DNA of 64,000 nucleotides from the NCBI GenBank assembly GCA_947247005.1, contig OX365947.1:39388760-39452759 (forward strand), read 5' to 3'. The notes under the pieces are model-generated. The model searched no databases, was not told where the DNA came from, and was given only the letters and a program-made list of their open reading frames with translations. The translations under genes and the position numbers were made by a program. Below, one piece after another: positions 24,501-39,500 of the stretch. The stretch is from Spisula solida. Its lineage: Eukaryota > Mollusca > Bivalvia > Venerida > Mactridae. Position 1 is the stretch's first letter. Every line of letters begins with the position of its first letter.

Positions 24501-27500
24501 AATAGTTATATCGGATCACATATTTCTTACAGCCCAATATTTATGCGTATTAAGTGAAACCTTATTAAGACAGTGGCGTAGCTTCCTATAGGTCATGTAG
24601 GCAGCAGCCTAAACCTTTTCCAAGAAAGTCGAAAAGATAAAATTGCCAAAAAAAGAAAACAAATTCAAAGGGGGTAGTGGGTGTAGGTGTGTCCAATTCA
24701 GCTGGAAGAAAACCTACGTCAGTATACATTTATTAAAAAAATATATATTTAAATGAAACTTCATATGAATTGCTGGTGCCAAGCCTAGCTGCGCATTATA
24801 ATTACAAGAATATTGTGTATGGTGTAATGTCCCTTTGTGGGACCCCTATGTTTTTGTGTCAAAGAGCCTTCTAGTTTTAAATTTATTTTCAAAAGTCCTT
24901 TGTATTAACCTGACTGGTTTAACCTGACTGGTTCTCTATTTTTTAGAATGCATGATATGACAAACAGACTGGATGAGATACAGGAACATCATATACAGGA
25001 ACACCAGTCTATGTCAATGTCGATGGATCAAACTGTACAAAATGTACCAGTACCAACCACACCAAAATCTCCAAATATAGTCGTCCAAATGCCGACCAAA
25101 CTGGATCATAGATTGAACACATTGGAATCTGAATTGAGGAAACATGTATATATATATATATAGAAACTTTTATTATTAGTCCCCTTCCATTTCCAACTGG
25201 AGGGGTCTATAGGTTTGCCCTCCGTCTGTCCGTATTCACCCACTTGTAGTTGTGGGGTGTGGAACAATAGGCTATATTTAGATTCTATTCATTTCGTTGC
25301 TTACAGGGTGCAAAATGTTGCTTATGGGCTTTTACAAACAAAAGGATGAACAAAAGAAAACCCCACAATGTCAAGTCAGTGAGAACGTCCATCCGTCTGT
25401 CCATCTGTCCGTCCATACAAATCTAGTTCCTGACATAACTCTAGAGTTTTCAAGCTAGGTTTATGGAATTTGGTATGTGGATAGGGCGCAATAAGGGGAT
25501 TATGCATATCTAAAAATGTTTTGATTCTGACAAAAATTGTGGTTGTTATGGAGACAGAAAGAGTGAAAATATGTCCAAAATCTGGATCCTGCCATAACTC
25601 AAACAGTTTCCAAGTTATGTTTATGAAACTTGGTATGTGGGTAGTTGCCAATAAGGAGATTTTGCCAAGCTAATGTTTTTTTATTCTGACAAAAATTGAG
25701 GTTGTGTTATGGCAACAGAAACATTGAAAATAATTTGAAGGTCATGGCTTTAAACCGGTAGGAGACTTGCGTATTGCTTGCAATTCTTAGTGACTTGTTT
25801 CAATTTATATAGATTCTATGACAATGATTTAGAAGTCACTTACATGAATTTCGTCCATGTCATAAAACAATGACTTTAATATTGACAATCATGGCATTTT
25901 ATTTCAATTTTCACCAATCTTATTACAGATGGAAGCTACCCACAATTCATTGAACTGGATAATGAATGCTTTACAAGAGGGAAAAATTGCCAGAGACAAA
26001 GAAGTTCCCTATCAGACATACAGTTACGAGGAAAAAAAGAAAAAAGGTAAATTGAATTACTGGCAGATGTAACTTATGTTACTTTTTAGAGCTTTACGTA
26101 AACCCAATCTGAGCTTAAAGCAACTTAAATTGTACTTCTTATGTAAACTTGTAGTCTTTTATGTGCACCCAACCTATGCTTAAAGTAAGTTTTTCATATT
26201 TGTGTGCCCACAGCGCGGGCCGTATAGATTTTTACCTGTTTGTTTCTGTGACAATTCTAAATGTATGTGTAGTTGTGACTTTTAGCTCGACTTTTCGAAG
26301 AAAAAAATAGAGTTATTGTCGTGATGGGATCATGTGCGTGTGCATTGGTTAAGTTCATTGTCAGAATCATTTTCTCAAAGTCTATCAAAGGTATCATCTT
26401 GAAATTCAACAAAGTTATTCACCATCACAAGGGGAGTCCATACTGACAAGACTGATAACTCTGTGACCTATATTAATGGAGTTTTATGTCCTTGTTTAGA
26501 CTTAGTACATAGAAATAGTGGCACATTTTACACATAATACTGAATTTTCTCAAACACTATCTAAGCTTTCAACTTGAAAGTCAAATACACTTGTGGAATG
26601 GGATGACCTACATCTACTGACAAGAGGAAACAAATATATCAAGCTTTTTATGAGAGTTATTCCCCTTTTCTGACTTTGCATCTTTACACAAATATGTCAA
26701 TTACTCAAAGACTATCAAAGGTATCCACTTGAAATTCTACAAAGTTATTCACCATCACTAAGGGGGTTCATACATGCAAGGCTGGTAACTCTGAGACATA
26801 TATTTAAGAGTTAACTGCCCTTGTTATTCTTAGAATTTTGACTCACAGATGAGTCAGGTTTCTATCAAGTACGAGAAAGTCGAGCGTCCAGCACTCTTAG
26901 GCGGTGCTCTTGTTATTTCAACAACCCATAGTATAAAACCATATTATTGTGCTTAATGCAACACAGTCAGCCGTCCAGTTACAATAGTAAACAGTTCAGT
27001 GGAAGGGTGTTCCACTGGAGTGCATGAAGTCCTGTGTTCGCTCCATGGTAACATAGCACAGACGAGAAAAATGGTACCATTGTTTCATTGCTTGATGCTT
27101 AGCATAAAAAAGGGGAAAACTGGCGTCTCCTCTCTCATACTCTCATGGCGATGGATACCATCAAGAATGAGGTGTCGAGAGACATTTGCATAGTAGTCTC
27201 AAGTCATTGCAGTCTCCAGTGTCTGAGTGCTTCACACATCCACCTTGTGATTGGTGGACCAAACGTGAGATACCTAGAGGGGGTCCATTCTATTATGGCC
27301 AGTTTGGGTACAACCAGCACCTAGTTAAATAGCAGTTAATTTGTGCCTTCCTGTCTGGTGCCAGGTATTAAAGGATAGACGTTGGGAAGTAACTGTATTT
27401 GGACATATTTGGACATTAGGTGTTTCATTAGTCAAATTGGCTGACCCTTTTACTAGATGAGACTGTGAGTATGATATATAACAGTATGATATATATGTTA

Positions 27501-30500
27501 GTATGATATATAACAGTTTTCTAGTGTGAGGCAAATCTGTTTGATGCATAAAAGTTCTACTGTATAAGCCTTATGTACTGAGATGTGTTTACATGTCTTA
27601 TGTTTGTTGTTGTTGTTGTTGTTGTTGTACAAACAGAAGAAGAAGAGGGTAACTATTGAAGCGTGTATCTTACTGACATGTCTGTAGCATGACTTCATTG
27701 TTAAAGGCTCAACATCGTAGAATCTTACTGACATGTTTGTAGCATGACTTAATGTTGAGCCTTATAACCTTCCAATGTTCACAGTCTCCCAATGATTGCT
27801 GTGTATCTATCCTCTGCACTGACTAAGCCCCCCTCTCGTATCTCTCTATTATCTCCCTTTATTTGTTAATGTTGGTGTCTATTTATTATCTCCCTTTATT
27901 TGTTAATGCTGGTGTCTATTTATTATCTCCCTTTATTTGTTAATGTTGGTGTCTATTTATTATCTCCCTTTTTTGTTAATGTTGGTGTCTATTTATTATC
28001 TCCCTTTATTTGTTAATGCTGGTGTCTATTTATTATCTCCCTTTATTTGTTAATGTTGGTGTCTATTTATTATCTCCCTTTATTTGTTAATGCTGGTGTC
28101 TATTTATTATCTCCCTTGAACCATTAATGTTGGTGGCTATTTATTATCTCCCTTGAACCATAAATGCTGGTGTCTATTTATTATCTCCCTTTATTTGTTA
28201 ATGTTGGTGTCTATTTATTATCTCCCTTTATTTGTCAATGTTGGTGTCTATTTATTATCTCCCTTTATTTGTTAATGCTGGTGTCTATTTATTATCTCCC
28301 TTGAACCATTAATGCTGGTGTCTATTTATTATCTCCCTTGAACCATTATTGCTGGTGTCTATTTATTATCTCCCTTGAACCATAAATGCTGGTGTCTATT
28401 TATTATCTCCCTTGAACCATTAATGCTGGTGTCTATTTATTATCTCCCTTGAACCATTAATGCTGGTGTCTATTTATTACCTCCCTTGAACCATAAATGC
28501 TGGTGTCTATTTATTATCTCCCTTTAACCATTAATGCTGGTGTCTATTTATTATCTCCCTTGAACCATTAATGCTGGTATTCATGTATTGTTTTATCTCC
28601 CTTGTACTGTTAATATTGAGCTTCCTTGGTGTGTTTTATTATAAAGGACAACTTGAAGCGGCAATGTTTGTTCTGTTGTTTGTCACACTTTCTACCGTTA
28701 GTATTTTTGAACTTATATATTATGTTGTGTATAGTATTTATTAAGTTTTTATTTTCATTGTATTCAATAGTATATATTTTCTTGACTGATCAATATTGTA
28801 GCAGGAACATTATTATTATGTTGGTCAATTCATGTAGAGTAAGTTAATTGACAGGTATTTTAATTGGTCAGCTTATTTATATGCCAACTAATTTTTGAGT
28901 CACATGTTTCTCTAAAAGTATTTTTCACTACAGTAATATATTATATAGTGACATGGTTTACATGTTTGGATACAAGTCACACTGGAGAAGGGAGGGGTTT
29001 CTCAAACATATCTATGATGTAATTTATAAATTTAGAAAGTTGTGACTGATTTTTTAATGAAATTCAACAAGACTATTTTATGAGCATGTGTAGTTGTGCA
29101 CCTGTGATTATGTTTATGCTGGCAATAAGGTTAACAGAGTTATGGTCCTTGATTGAAAATTTTGGTTTTCCATTAATTTTTCGTACTTCCTGTTTTCCAA
29201 TCTTGTTTTCTCTATCATTTTATTCGTACTTGTAGTTCACCTTTATATCTAAATGTGTATTAATCTACTGTTGTCTTGCATGCATTTGGTATCTTCAAAT
29301 GTTCAAAATTCTGTTCACTTTTATTTGTTGGTATAAATCAACAATTTACAGTCAAAAAGTATCTTAATTCGCCTTGTTCGCCTAGTGATACAGTGTCTGT
29401 TCACCTAGTGATACAGTGTCTGTTCACCTAGTGATACAGTGTCTGCTCAACTAGTGATACAGTGTCTGTTCACCTAATGATACAGTGTCTGTTCACCTAG
29501 TGATACAGTGTCTGTTCGCCTAGTGATACAGTGTCTGTTAACCTAGTGATACAGTGTCTGCTCACCTAGTGATACAGTGTCTGTTCACCTAGTGATACAG
29601 TGTCTGTTCACCTAGTGATACAGTGTCTGTTCACCTAGTGATACAGTGTCTGTTCGCCTAGTGATACAGTGTCTGTTCGCCTAGTGATACAGTGTCTGTT
29701 CATCTAGTGTGCTCACCTAGTGATACAGTGTCTGCTCACCTAGTGATACAGTGTCTGTTAACCTAGTGATACAGTGTCTGTTAACCTAGTGATACAGTGT
29801 CTTCTCACCTAGTGATATGGTGTCTGTTTACCTAGTGATACAGTGTCTGTTCACCTAGTGATACAGTGTCTGCTCACCTAGTGATACAGTGTCTGTTTAC
29901 CTAGTGATACAGTGTCTGTTCACCTAGTGATACGGTGTCTGTTTACCTAGTGATACAGTGTCTGTTCACCTAGTGATACAGTGTCTGTTAACCTAGTGAT
30001 ACAGTGTCTGCTCACCTAGTGATACAGTGTCTGCTCACCTAGTGATACAGTGTCTGTTTACCTAGTGATACAGTGTCTGTTTACCTAGTGATACAGTGTC
30101 TGTTTACCTAGTGATACAGTGTCTGTTTACCTAGTGATACAGTGTCTGTTTACCTAGTGATACAGTGTCTGTTTACCTAGTGATACAGTGTCTGTTTACC
30201 TAGTGATACAGTGTCTGTTCACTTAGTGATACAGTGTCTGTTAACCTAGTGATACAGTGTCTGCTCACCTAGCAATACAGTGTCTGTTCACCTAGTGATA
30301 CAGTGTCTGTTTACCTAGTGATACAGTGTCTGTTTACCTAGTGATACAGTGTCTGTTAACCTAGTGATACAGTGTCTGTTTACCTAGTGATACAATGTCT
30401 GTTAACCTAGTGATACAGTGTCTGTTAACCTAGTGATACAGTGTCTGTTTACCTAGTGATACAATGTCTGTTAACCTAGTGATACAGTGTCTGTTAACCT

Positions 30501-33500
30501 AGTGATACAGTGTGGTACAGTGTCTGTTTACCTAGTGATACAGTGTCTGTTTACCTAGTGATACAGTGTCTGTTAACCTAGTGATACAGTGTCTGCTCAC
30601 CTAGTGATACAGTGTCTGCTCACCTAGTGATACAGTGTCTGCTCACCTAGCAATACAGTGTCTGTTCACCTAGTGATACAGTGTCTGTTAACCTAGTGAT
30701 ACAGTGTCTGCTCACCTAGTGATACAGTGTCTGTTAACCTAGTGATACAGTGTCTGCTCACCTAGTGATACAGTGTCTGCTCACCTAGCAATACAGTGTC
30801 TGCTCACCTAGCAATACAGTGTCTGTTCACCTAGTGATACAGTGTCTGTTTACCTAGTGATACAGTGTCTGTTTACCTAGTGATACAGTGTCTGCTAACC
30901 TAGTGATACAGTGTCTGCTCACCTAGCAATACAGTGTCTGTTAACCTAGTGATACAGTGTCTGCTCACCTAGTGATACAGTGTCTGTTCACCTAGTGATA
31001 CAGTGTCTGCTCACCTAGTGATACAGTGTCTGTTCACCTAGTGATACAGTGTCTGTTTACCTAGTGATACAGTGTCTGTTTACCTAGTGATACAGTGTCT
31101 GTTCACCTAGTGATACGGTGTCTGTTTACCTAGTGATACAGTGTCTGTTTACCTAGTGATACAGTGTCTGTTTACCTAGTGATACAGTGTCTGTTTACCT
31201 AGTGATACAGTGTCTGTTTACCTAGTGATACTACTTTGAGTGGGAGAGGTCTGGAGTCAGATTTTAGTCTGAAATATGCCAAAGTCATTAAAATGGTACT
31301 GTTACCTCTGTTTAGCTCGATGTTCTGCCAAGTTAGTTCCAGGTGACTGCTGGTTTGCCCGATGTCATGATAATGTGACTGGGTAGTCTCAATATGACTG
31401 TAATTCATGTACTGTTGTCCAGTAGGCCAATATTCAAATAAAAAAGTACATAACAATGTATTATGTTCAAATATTTCATAACCTAGTTAGGTAAGCTTAA
31501 AAAAAAGTGTCATACAAATGATTTATGGGTTCCAGAATTTTGAAACTATCCCAGCCCTACTTTAAAAAAATTGTAATACATGTACAATCATCAATTTTTC
31601 TGAGTATATACAGGTATCTTTATTTATCCTAGCATTAGGCCTTTATTATCCCCCGCCAAAGGCGAAGGGGATATGGTAATGATAGGCGTCATTCCGTCAG
31701 TCTGTCCGTCCGTCCGAACTTCTGTGTGCAACTCCTCCTACATTTCTTAAGGGGTTTTAACGAAACTTTCAAAGAATAACTGCTATGATGTCCCCCAGCG
31801 CATATTGTCAGGATTTTTTTATTGCCCTTTGTTGATTTTTACATATAAACTCTTCTGTGTGCAACTCCTCCTGCATTTCTCAAGGAATTTTGTCATAACT
31901 TTTACATAAGTACAGTTATGAGGTGCCCTTGCGCATATCATCAGGTTGGTTTTTTTCAGCCATTTTTGACAGAATTATGGCCCTTTGTTTATTTTGTATG
32001 TTTGTGGGATATAGAAAAAATGATAAACTCTTCTGTGTGCAACTCCTCCTCCATTTCTTACGGAATTTTGATGAAACCTTCACAGATGTACCCTGATGAG
32101 ATGCAATAGCGCATATTTTCATGGTTTTTAATTGCGGCCATTTTTGACAGAATTATGGCCCTTTTTATACATATGTAAGCTATAGAGAAAACCATTTGTT
32201 TCTGATGGATAACTTAAGTTTGGAATGAGATATTACAATGAAACTTGCTGTGTGGGTTGTTTGTGTGCAGTCGGCACTTGCAATGTGAAGTGGGGCCGGT
32301 GGGGGTCAAGGTCACCATTACTAAAAATAGAAACAGGCATTTATGCTAATTTTTTTGTGAGGATTGAGATACATGGTGAAACTTGCTAGCTTTGTAGGTA
32401 GCTTGTGTGAAGACTCACTAGGGATTTAAAGTGGGGGTCACAGTCACCATTACTAACAATAGAAAACATGTTTTCACTCAATAACTTTTGTTAGGAATGA
32501 GATATAGTGCAGAGAATTTGACACGACTTTCGAACCCGCTATTAGCATAATTTCACGGTTGATTAAATATCTAACTTCGACTGTAATCGTATTGATTATA
32601 ACGGAAATTCACGTGGTTGTGTAACAGTTTGTGTATACCACATTATTTAAATTGACTTCTTACGAAACAATAAAGTTAAAATATATGTAGATACTTGGCT
32701 CAGTCGGTAGCGCACTCGGGTGTTTCACCATACTAATCTTGGCGTACAGGGTTCAACCACTGCGGGCAGGGGTAGGTAACTCTATTAAGCATTTTGGTGA
32801 AATTATGCCCCCTTTTTTCAACTTAGTGCAAATGTTAAAGTTTAGGTACAGGTTTTTTTCACCTCTAATATTTTCAAAGTGCATTCACATATTGCTTTAC
32901 ATACTTGTTCACCATCATGACCCCAACCCATACATAGGGGTAGGTAACTCTATCAAGCATTTTGTTAAAATTATGCCCCCTGTTGGGACTTGGAAATGCA
33001 AATGTTAAAGTTTAGGTACAGGTTTTTTAACCTCTAATATCTTCATAGTGCATTGACATATTGCTTTGATACTTTGCATACTTGTTCACCATCATGACCC
33101 CAACCCATACACAGAGGTAGGTAACTCTATTAAGCATGTTGGTGAAATTATGCCCCCTTTTTCAACTTAGTGCAAATGTTAAAGTTTAGGTACAGGTTTT
33201 TTCACCTCTAATATTTTTCAAAGTGCATTCACATATTGCTTTACATACTTGTTCACCATCATGACCCAAACCCATACACAGGGGTAGGTAACTCTATCAA
33301 GCATTTTGTTGAAATCATGCCCCCTGTTGGACTTGGAAATGCAAATGTTAAAGTTTAGGTACAGGTTTTTTGACCTCTAATATCTTCATAGTGCATTGAC
33401 ATATTGCTTTGATACTTTGCATTCTTGTTCACCATCATGACCCCAACCCATACACAGAGGTAGGTAACTCTATTAAGCATGTTGGTGAAATTATGCCCCC

Positions 33501-36500
33501 TTTTTCAACTTAGTGCAAATGTTAAAGTTTAGGTACAGGTTTTTTCACCTCTAATATTTTTCAAAGTGCATTCACATATTGCTTTACATACTTGTTCACC
33601 ATCATGACCCAAACCCATACACAGGGGTAGGTAACTCTATCAAGCATTTTGTTGAAATCATGCCCCCTGTTGGACTTGGAAATGCAAATGTTAAAGTTTA
33701 GGTACAGGTTTTTTGACCTCTAATATCTTCATAGTGCATTGACATATTGCTTTGATACTTTGCATACTTGTTTACCATCATTACCCCAACCCCTACACAG
33801 GGGTGGGTAACTCTATCAAGCATTTCGTTGAAATTATGTCCCCTTTTGGACTTAGAAATGAGTCCTTTGAGATATTGCTTTCATACTTTGCATAGTTTTA
33901 CTTGTTTGCCATCATGACCCCAACCCATATGCAGGTCAGTAGGTAAGTCTATCAGGCATTTTGTTGAAATTATGCCTTTTTTATACTTAGTGCAAATAGT
34001 GCAAATGTTAAAGTTTAGGTACAGGTTTTTTAACCCCTTATATCTTCAAAGTGAATTGATATATTGCTTTGATACTTTGCATACTTGTTCACCATCATGA
34101 CCTCAACCCCTGCACAGGAGAAGATTACTATTGTGCATTTTGTTGAAATTATGCCCCCTTTTGAACTAAGAAATGTTATTTGTTTACCTTCAATGACCAA
34201 GAGGACCTACACATGAGTAGGTAACGGTCCTGCATAATTTGTCCAAATTATTCCCCTTTTTCGACTTAGAAGCCCTAGCCTCTACACAGCAGAGGGTAAT
34301 GCTGCTGTTATGAAGCATTTTGTTTTGAATATATAATGATTGTACTATCCTAACATGGCGCCGCAAATAGTGGAGCGCGCTGTTCGTGGACAGCTCTTGT
34401 ATGTTAAATTGTAGGTTTGTGTTTATTGGTTATATTTGAATTGAAGCGTGTTTCTGAATTCTCGTTCAGATTTTCTAGATTTAATTTGGAGACCTTGGAA
34501 TGCAGATGTTGCGCAGGTTCCACAGGGTTTTGTGTTCATATTTTAGAGGTGAAGAAATCATGTTTTGGTAAGAAAAGTGTTGTAGGATAAATAAAGGGTG
34601 TAAAGAAAGTTCGTTCCGGTTTTTGAAAAGCTTTTGTACACAAAACTAACAAATATATTTGCACCAAATTTTGTATTCAGTATCCTGGTACAATAACATC
34701 ATTATGTATAACAGTTTTAGCTGATTTGACTGTCAATATTTTTTCAAACGCAATGAATAAACTTGTTAATCTTGTTTCGAATATGACGTAAACGACGTCG
34801 TGACCTGGTCAAGTTCGAAATACTCCCTTTGTTGTCCACTCACTGTATCGTTGTGTATGTTTTAAACTTGTAATGAACTAAACTTATATTTAATGTTATA
34901 TAAGAACAAAATATCATCCAAGTTATGATGCTGTAAGAGCTTTCGTTTTGCAAATAAATGCCTTTTGTTTTCCCATATAAGTATTTATTTCTAAATTGCG
35001 CGTTTTTGTCAACTCGGGCGTTTCGTTACTTTTGAATTTACTTAGTTACTCTTTACTTGAAAAATGAGGCATGTCTTCACCAATGCCTTATGATGTTCGT
35101 AGAAGTTGTTTATGTAATTTTCCGCCGTTATTTTTTACACAGTCGGTCACTTTCTTTACCCTACTCTCAATTTTTGCTTAACGTTTACGTCACGTCACGT
35201 TCGACGAAATCAATACCATGTTCTTTCAAATACGTAGTTGTGCTCCAATTGTATGAGTACCAGTACTTTAGCCGTCAATAATTTTAAGCATAACGTATTG
35301 TTTAACAAGTATTGTTTATATGAATGTCTAAAATGCTTAAATCTGGCTTTGTTTCATTTTTGCAGTTTTTTCTGTTTGTCGACTCATCTTTAAAATGGAC
35401 GTCGACGTAACGTTAACGTACGCTTACTTCCGCGTTGTATAAATCCATGGCAACGATGTCCATCAAATCGGAATTAAAGCAAAAATAATAAACGTATCCT
35501 AAATTTAGTACTATACATTCATAGCAAATTTCGTAATATTTCGCTTGGTAAAAATAAAAATACGCCATACTTTCCGACCGGAACGAACTTTCTTTACACC
35601 CTTTAGAACACTAGGAGTAGTGCCTTATATATTACTTGAGTTTATTGGGTTCGTCTTCGAAAGGCTTATTCGGCTCGCCAAGGCTCGCCAAATAAACTTT
35701 TTCCAACTCACCCAATAAATTCAAGTAATATAATGCACTAACCTTGTATTCTCTATGTACTACAACTTTAGTCTGATATTACCTGGGTCACAAATCACAG
35801 GACGATGTTCAGGTGTCCAATGACCATGTGTCCAATTGCTAGACATTGTACGGATGCCAGCTGTTTAGTTGCAATGCATATTTCAAAAGAGACTTAAATT
35901 GCTTCATCTAGCCTCCTGGGCCGATTAGACCAAAGTATGCCGTCCAATGATCGGAAAGCAATTGGACTGGATTTGTGACCTAGGTAAAAGTGACCTTGGT
36001 AAAAGTAACTGTCACTCACCGTATTCTGTGTTAGTAAAATATGGCTTATTTAACCTTTCAGCAAAGAAACGAAAGGAAGCCAAACAGAAGGAATTGAACA
36101 GAACGGTGTTTGATATGCTACAGAAAGGGATTGATCTTCAATTTCGATCTCGGACAAGTCCTTACCAGTTCAGTAATGTGGACAGATTTCCTGTACCTGA
36201 TGACAAAGTGGACTGGAGAGTATGCATGATACTGTTTTTAGCTCACCTGTCACAAAGTGACAGAGTGAGCTTTTGTGATCACACTTCGTCCGTCGTCCGT
36301 CCGTCCGTCCGTCCGTCCGTCTGTCCGTCCGTCTGTCCGTCCGTCAACAATTGGGTTGTGTCCTCTCTAGAGGTCACAATTTTGGCCTAATCTTTATGAA
36401 ACTTGGTCACAATGATCATCTCAACAAAATCTAGGCCAAGTTCGATATTGGGTCATCTGAGGTCAAAAACTAGCTCACTAGGTCAAATTATAGAAAAACC

Positions 36501-39500
36501 TTGTTTTAAACCTTTCAACATGTAGTCTTCATGGTCACATAACTCTCTGCTGTAACTCTCTACTGTCTATACATACAAGTAAACTTTCATCAACCAATGA
36601 AAATGTGTATCAGGGTTCACAGCAGTTTTGTAAAGGTCAAATATCAAAATATTCTAGTATATTAAGCAGGGTGTGAATTGTAATGGTTAAGTGGAAATCA
36701 AAGCGCTGTAGGGAGCGTAGACATTTTCCTGAGGGTTGTGGGTTCAAACCCCACTGGAACCATAATTTTAATTTTTTTATTTTTATTTTTTTTTAAGTGT
36801 TTAGGTATTGTTTTGTCTTTATAGCATGTATTTGTACATTTTCCTGATGGTCGTGGGTTCAACCCCCACTGGAACCATAATTTTTTTTTTTTTTTTTTTT
36901 TTTTTTTGAGTGTTTAGGTATTGTTTTGTCTTTATAGCATGTATTTGTACATTTTCCTGATGGTCGTGGGTTCAACCCCCACTGGAACCATAATTTTTAT
37001 TTTTATTTTTTTTGAGTGTTTAGGTATTGTTTTGTCTGTAAAGCATTTATTTGTACATTTTCCTGATGGTCGTGGGTTCAACACCCACTGGAACCATAAT
37101 TTTTTTTTTTTTTTTTTTTTAAATGTTATGTATTGTTTTGTCTTTATAACATGTATTTGTACATTTTCCTGATGGTCGTGGGTTCAACCCCCACTGGAAC
37201 CATAATTTTTTTATTTTATTTATTTATTTATTTTAAAGGTTTAGGTATTGTTTTGTCTTGATAACATGTATTTGTACATTTTCTTGATGGTCGTGAGTTC
37301 AACCCCCACTAGAACCATAATTTTTTATTTTTATTTTTTTTTTTTTTTTTTTTTAAATGTTTATGTATTGTTTTGTCTTAATAACATGTATTTGTACATT
37401 TTCCTGATGGTCGTGGGTTCAACCCCCACTGGAACCATATTTTTTTTTTTTTTTTTTTTTAAAGGTTTAGGTATTGTTTTGTCTTTATAACATGTATTTG
37501 TACATTTTCTTGATGGTCGTGGGTTCAACCCCCACTGGAACCATTTTTTTTTTTTTTTTAATGTTTATGTATTGTTTTGTCTTTATAACATGTATTTGTA
37601 CATTTTCCTGATGGTCGTGGGTTCAACCCCCACTGGAACCATAATTTTTTTTTTTTTTTTTTAAAGGTTTAGGTATTGTTTTGTCTTTATAACATGTATT
37701 AGTACATTTTCTTGATGGTCGTGGGTTCAACCCCCACTGGAACCATAATTTTTTTTTTTTTTTTTTTAGTGTTTAGGTATTGTTTTGTCTTTATAGCAGG
37801 TATTTGTACATTTTCCTGATGGTCGTGGGTTCAACCCCCACTGGAACCATAATTTTTATTTTTTTATTTTTATTTTTTTTTAGTGTTTAGGTATTGTTCT
37901 GTCTTTATAGCATGTATTTGTACAGTTATATGGAGGAAATATTTTGTTTAAATTATAGGTCAGATCATAGAAAAACCCTGTGTAGCCACCAGAGGTTACA
38001 ATTTCGACTTAATCTTTATGAAATTTGGTCCTAATAATCATCTCAACACAATCTAGGTTAAGTTTGATATTAATTAAGTCAATTGGGGTCAAACGCTAGG
38101 TCACATGGTCAAATCATACAAAACCTTGCAATAGAGGCTGAATTTCATTATATTTTATTCAGAAAATGTGTAGGATCACCATAGGGGTGTGCATGCACTA
38201 GTACGACAGGTGAGCGACCTAGGGCCCTTTGGGCCCTCTTGTATAATTATTTTTCGAGGGACTTGACTTTTCGTTCATTTCGTTGTTGAACTCGACAACA
38301 AAGTCTCATCCCAACGATAAATCGACCTTTCAAATACAGAGCATAGGTTTTCCCATCCATGGTTTGTGTAATGTACAAACTAACGACCCCTCAAAAATTC
38401 ATTTTCGTCAAATTCCATGAAATTCAATACCCACGAATATAATTATGTGATTTTACAATATACAGATTCATATAATCAAACACTACTACTTTATTCTTGC
38501 ATAATTATGTTGTATAATATTATTTACTAGGGATGGCAATGTGTCAAAATCAGTACTGTGGTATTGAACAATGCTGACTTTTGGAAAAAATTGTTGTATT
38601 TGTAACCTATATAAAGACAACATCTATGATCAAAAATGGGCTGGAAGGTTCATTGGCAAGGTCACTGTTAATGAAATTAGAAAATCAGTTTTCATGAAGC
38701 GTGCATGATAACTCTGACTAGGAATTAAAGTAGAGCCAGTGGGGTCAGGGTCACTGTTACTTAATATAGAAAATCAGTGTCTGACAAAATGTGGTAGTTG
38801 AACATGAGTCAGGGGCGTAGATTATGAGTTACGTAAGTATCCCCGTACCCCCCTGCACACTATCAATAAACATTTTAATACATTTTTCGAATTTTAAATT
38901 ATTGTTAGTTTTAAGATTTTCATTTTCAACTATACTTGATCGAGTAATCGGCGCTATGAGCCTGATGACAATTCTGTTTTGTGGTGTTCTTGTTGACTTG
39001 TCTGGTACTATGCTGAGCATGACTTAGTAGATAATTGGTAAACTTTGGACTGTCTCAATCAGTGCTGAGCATTAACAAGGTAAATTGCATGGCACCATTT
39101 TATGGGAGAGCATTTATTTGAAACCATCTAATATCTATACTTTGACATTACAGACGGACTATCCAGGTTATTCACCTCCTATATATACAGCAAAAAGTGT
39201 TCTTGATATGCCGGTGTGGGCTGATCCAGATCTTATGGACATGTAAGTATTTTGTATACTAATTAAATGTGTAATAGAGAGAGACTCGTCAAATTCACAG
39301 TGATAATGTATAGTGTGTATGAAATATGCAAATGACATCTTTTCGAAAGCTCAGTTGTTCTGAAAAGTATCAATAACCCTTATGGTTAAGATACAGGTGG
39401 TCATTGTGTTTTTGTCCCTAATGGATTTCGCTATCTTTCTCTCTATGAAAGGCGAAATAAGTGATAAACGATCCTGGTATACCAATAAATAACATTTAGA

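Noticed and set aside
29376..31231. CRISPR array or telomere-like array
   Set aside because: Units are contiguous 23-mers without distinct spacers, in a eukaryotic intron, and do not match telomere repeats.
35947..36390. 147-codon frame as a separate gene
   Set aside because: It is TRPM exon 13 read through into both flanking introns, including the start of a pearl-like element.
36680..37860. Cluster of functional tRNA genes
   Set aside because: Only the T-arm half is repeated; no acceptor stem, D-arm or anticodon arm is present in the later units.
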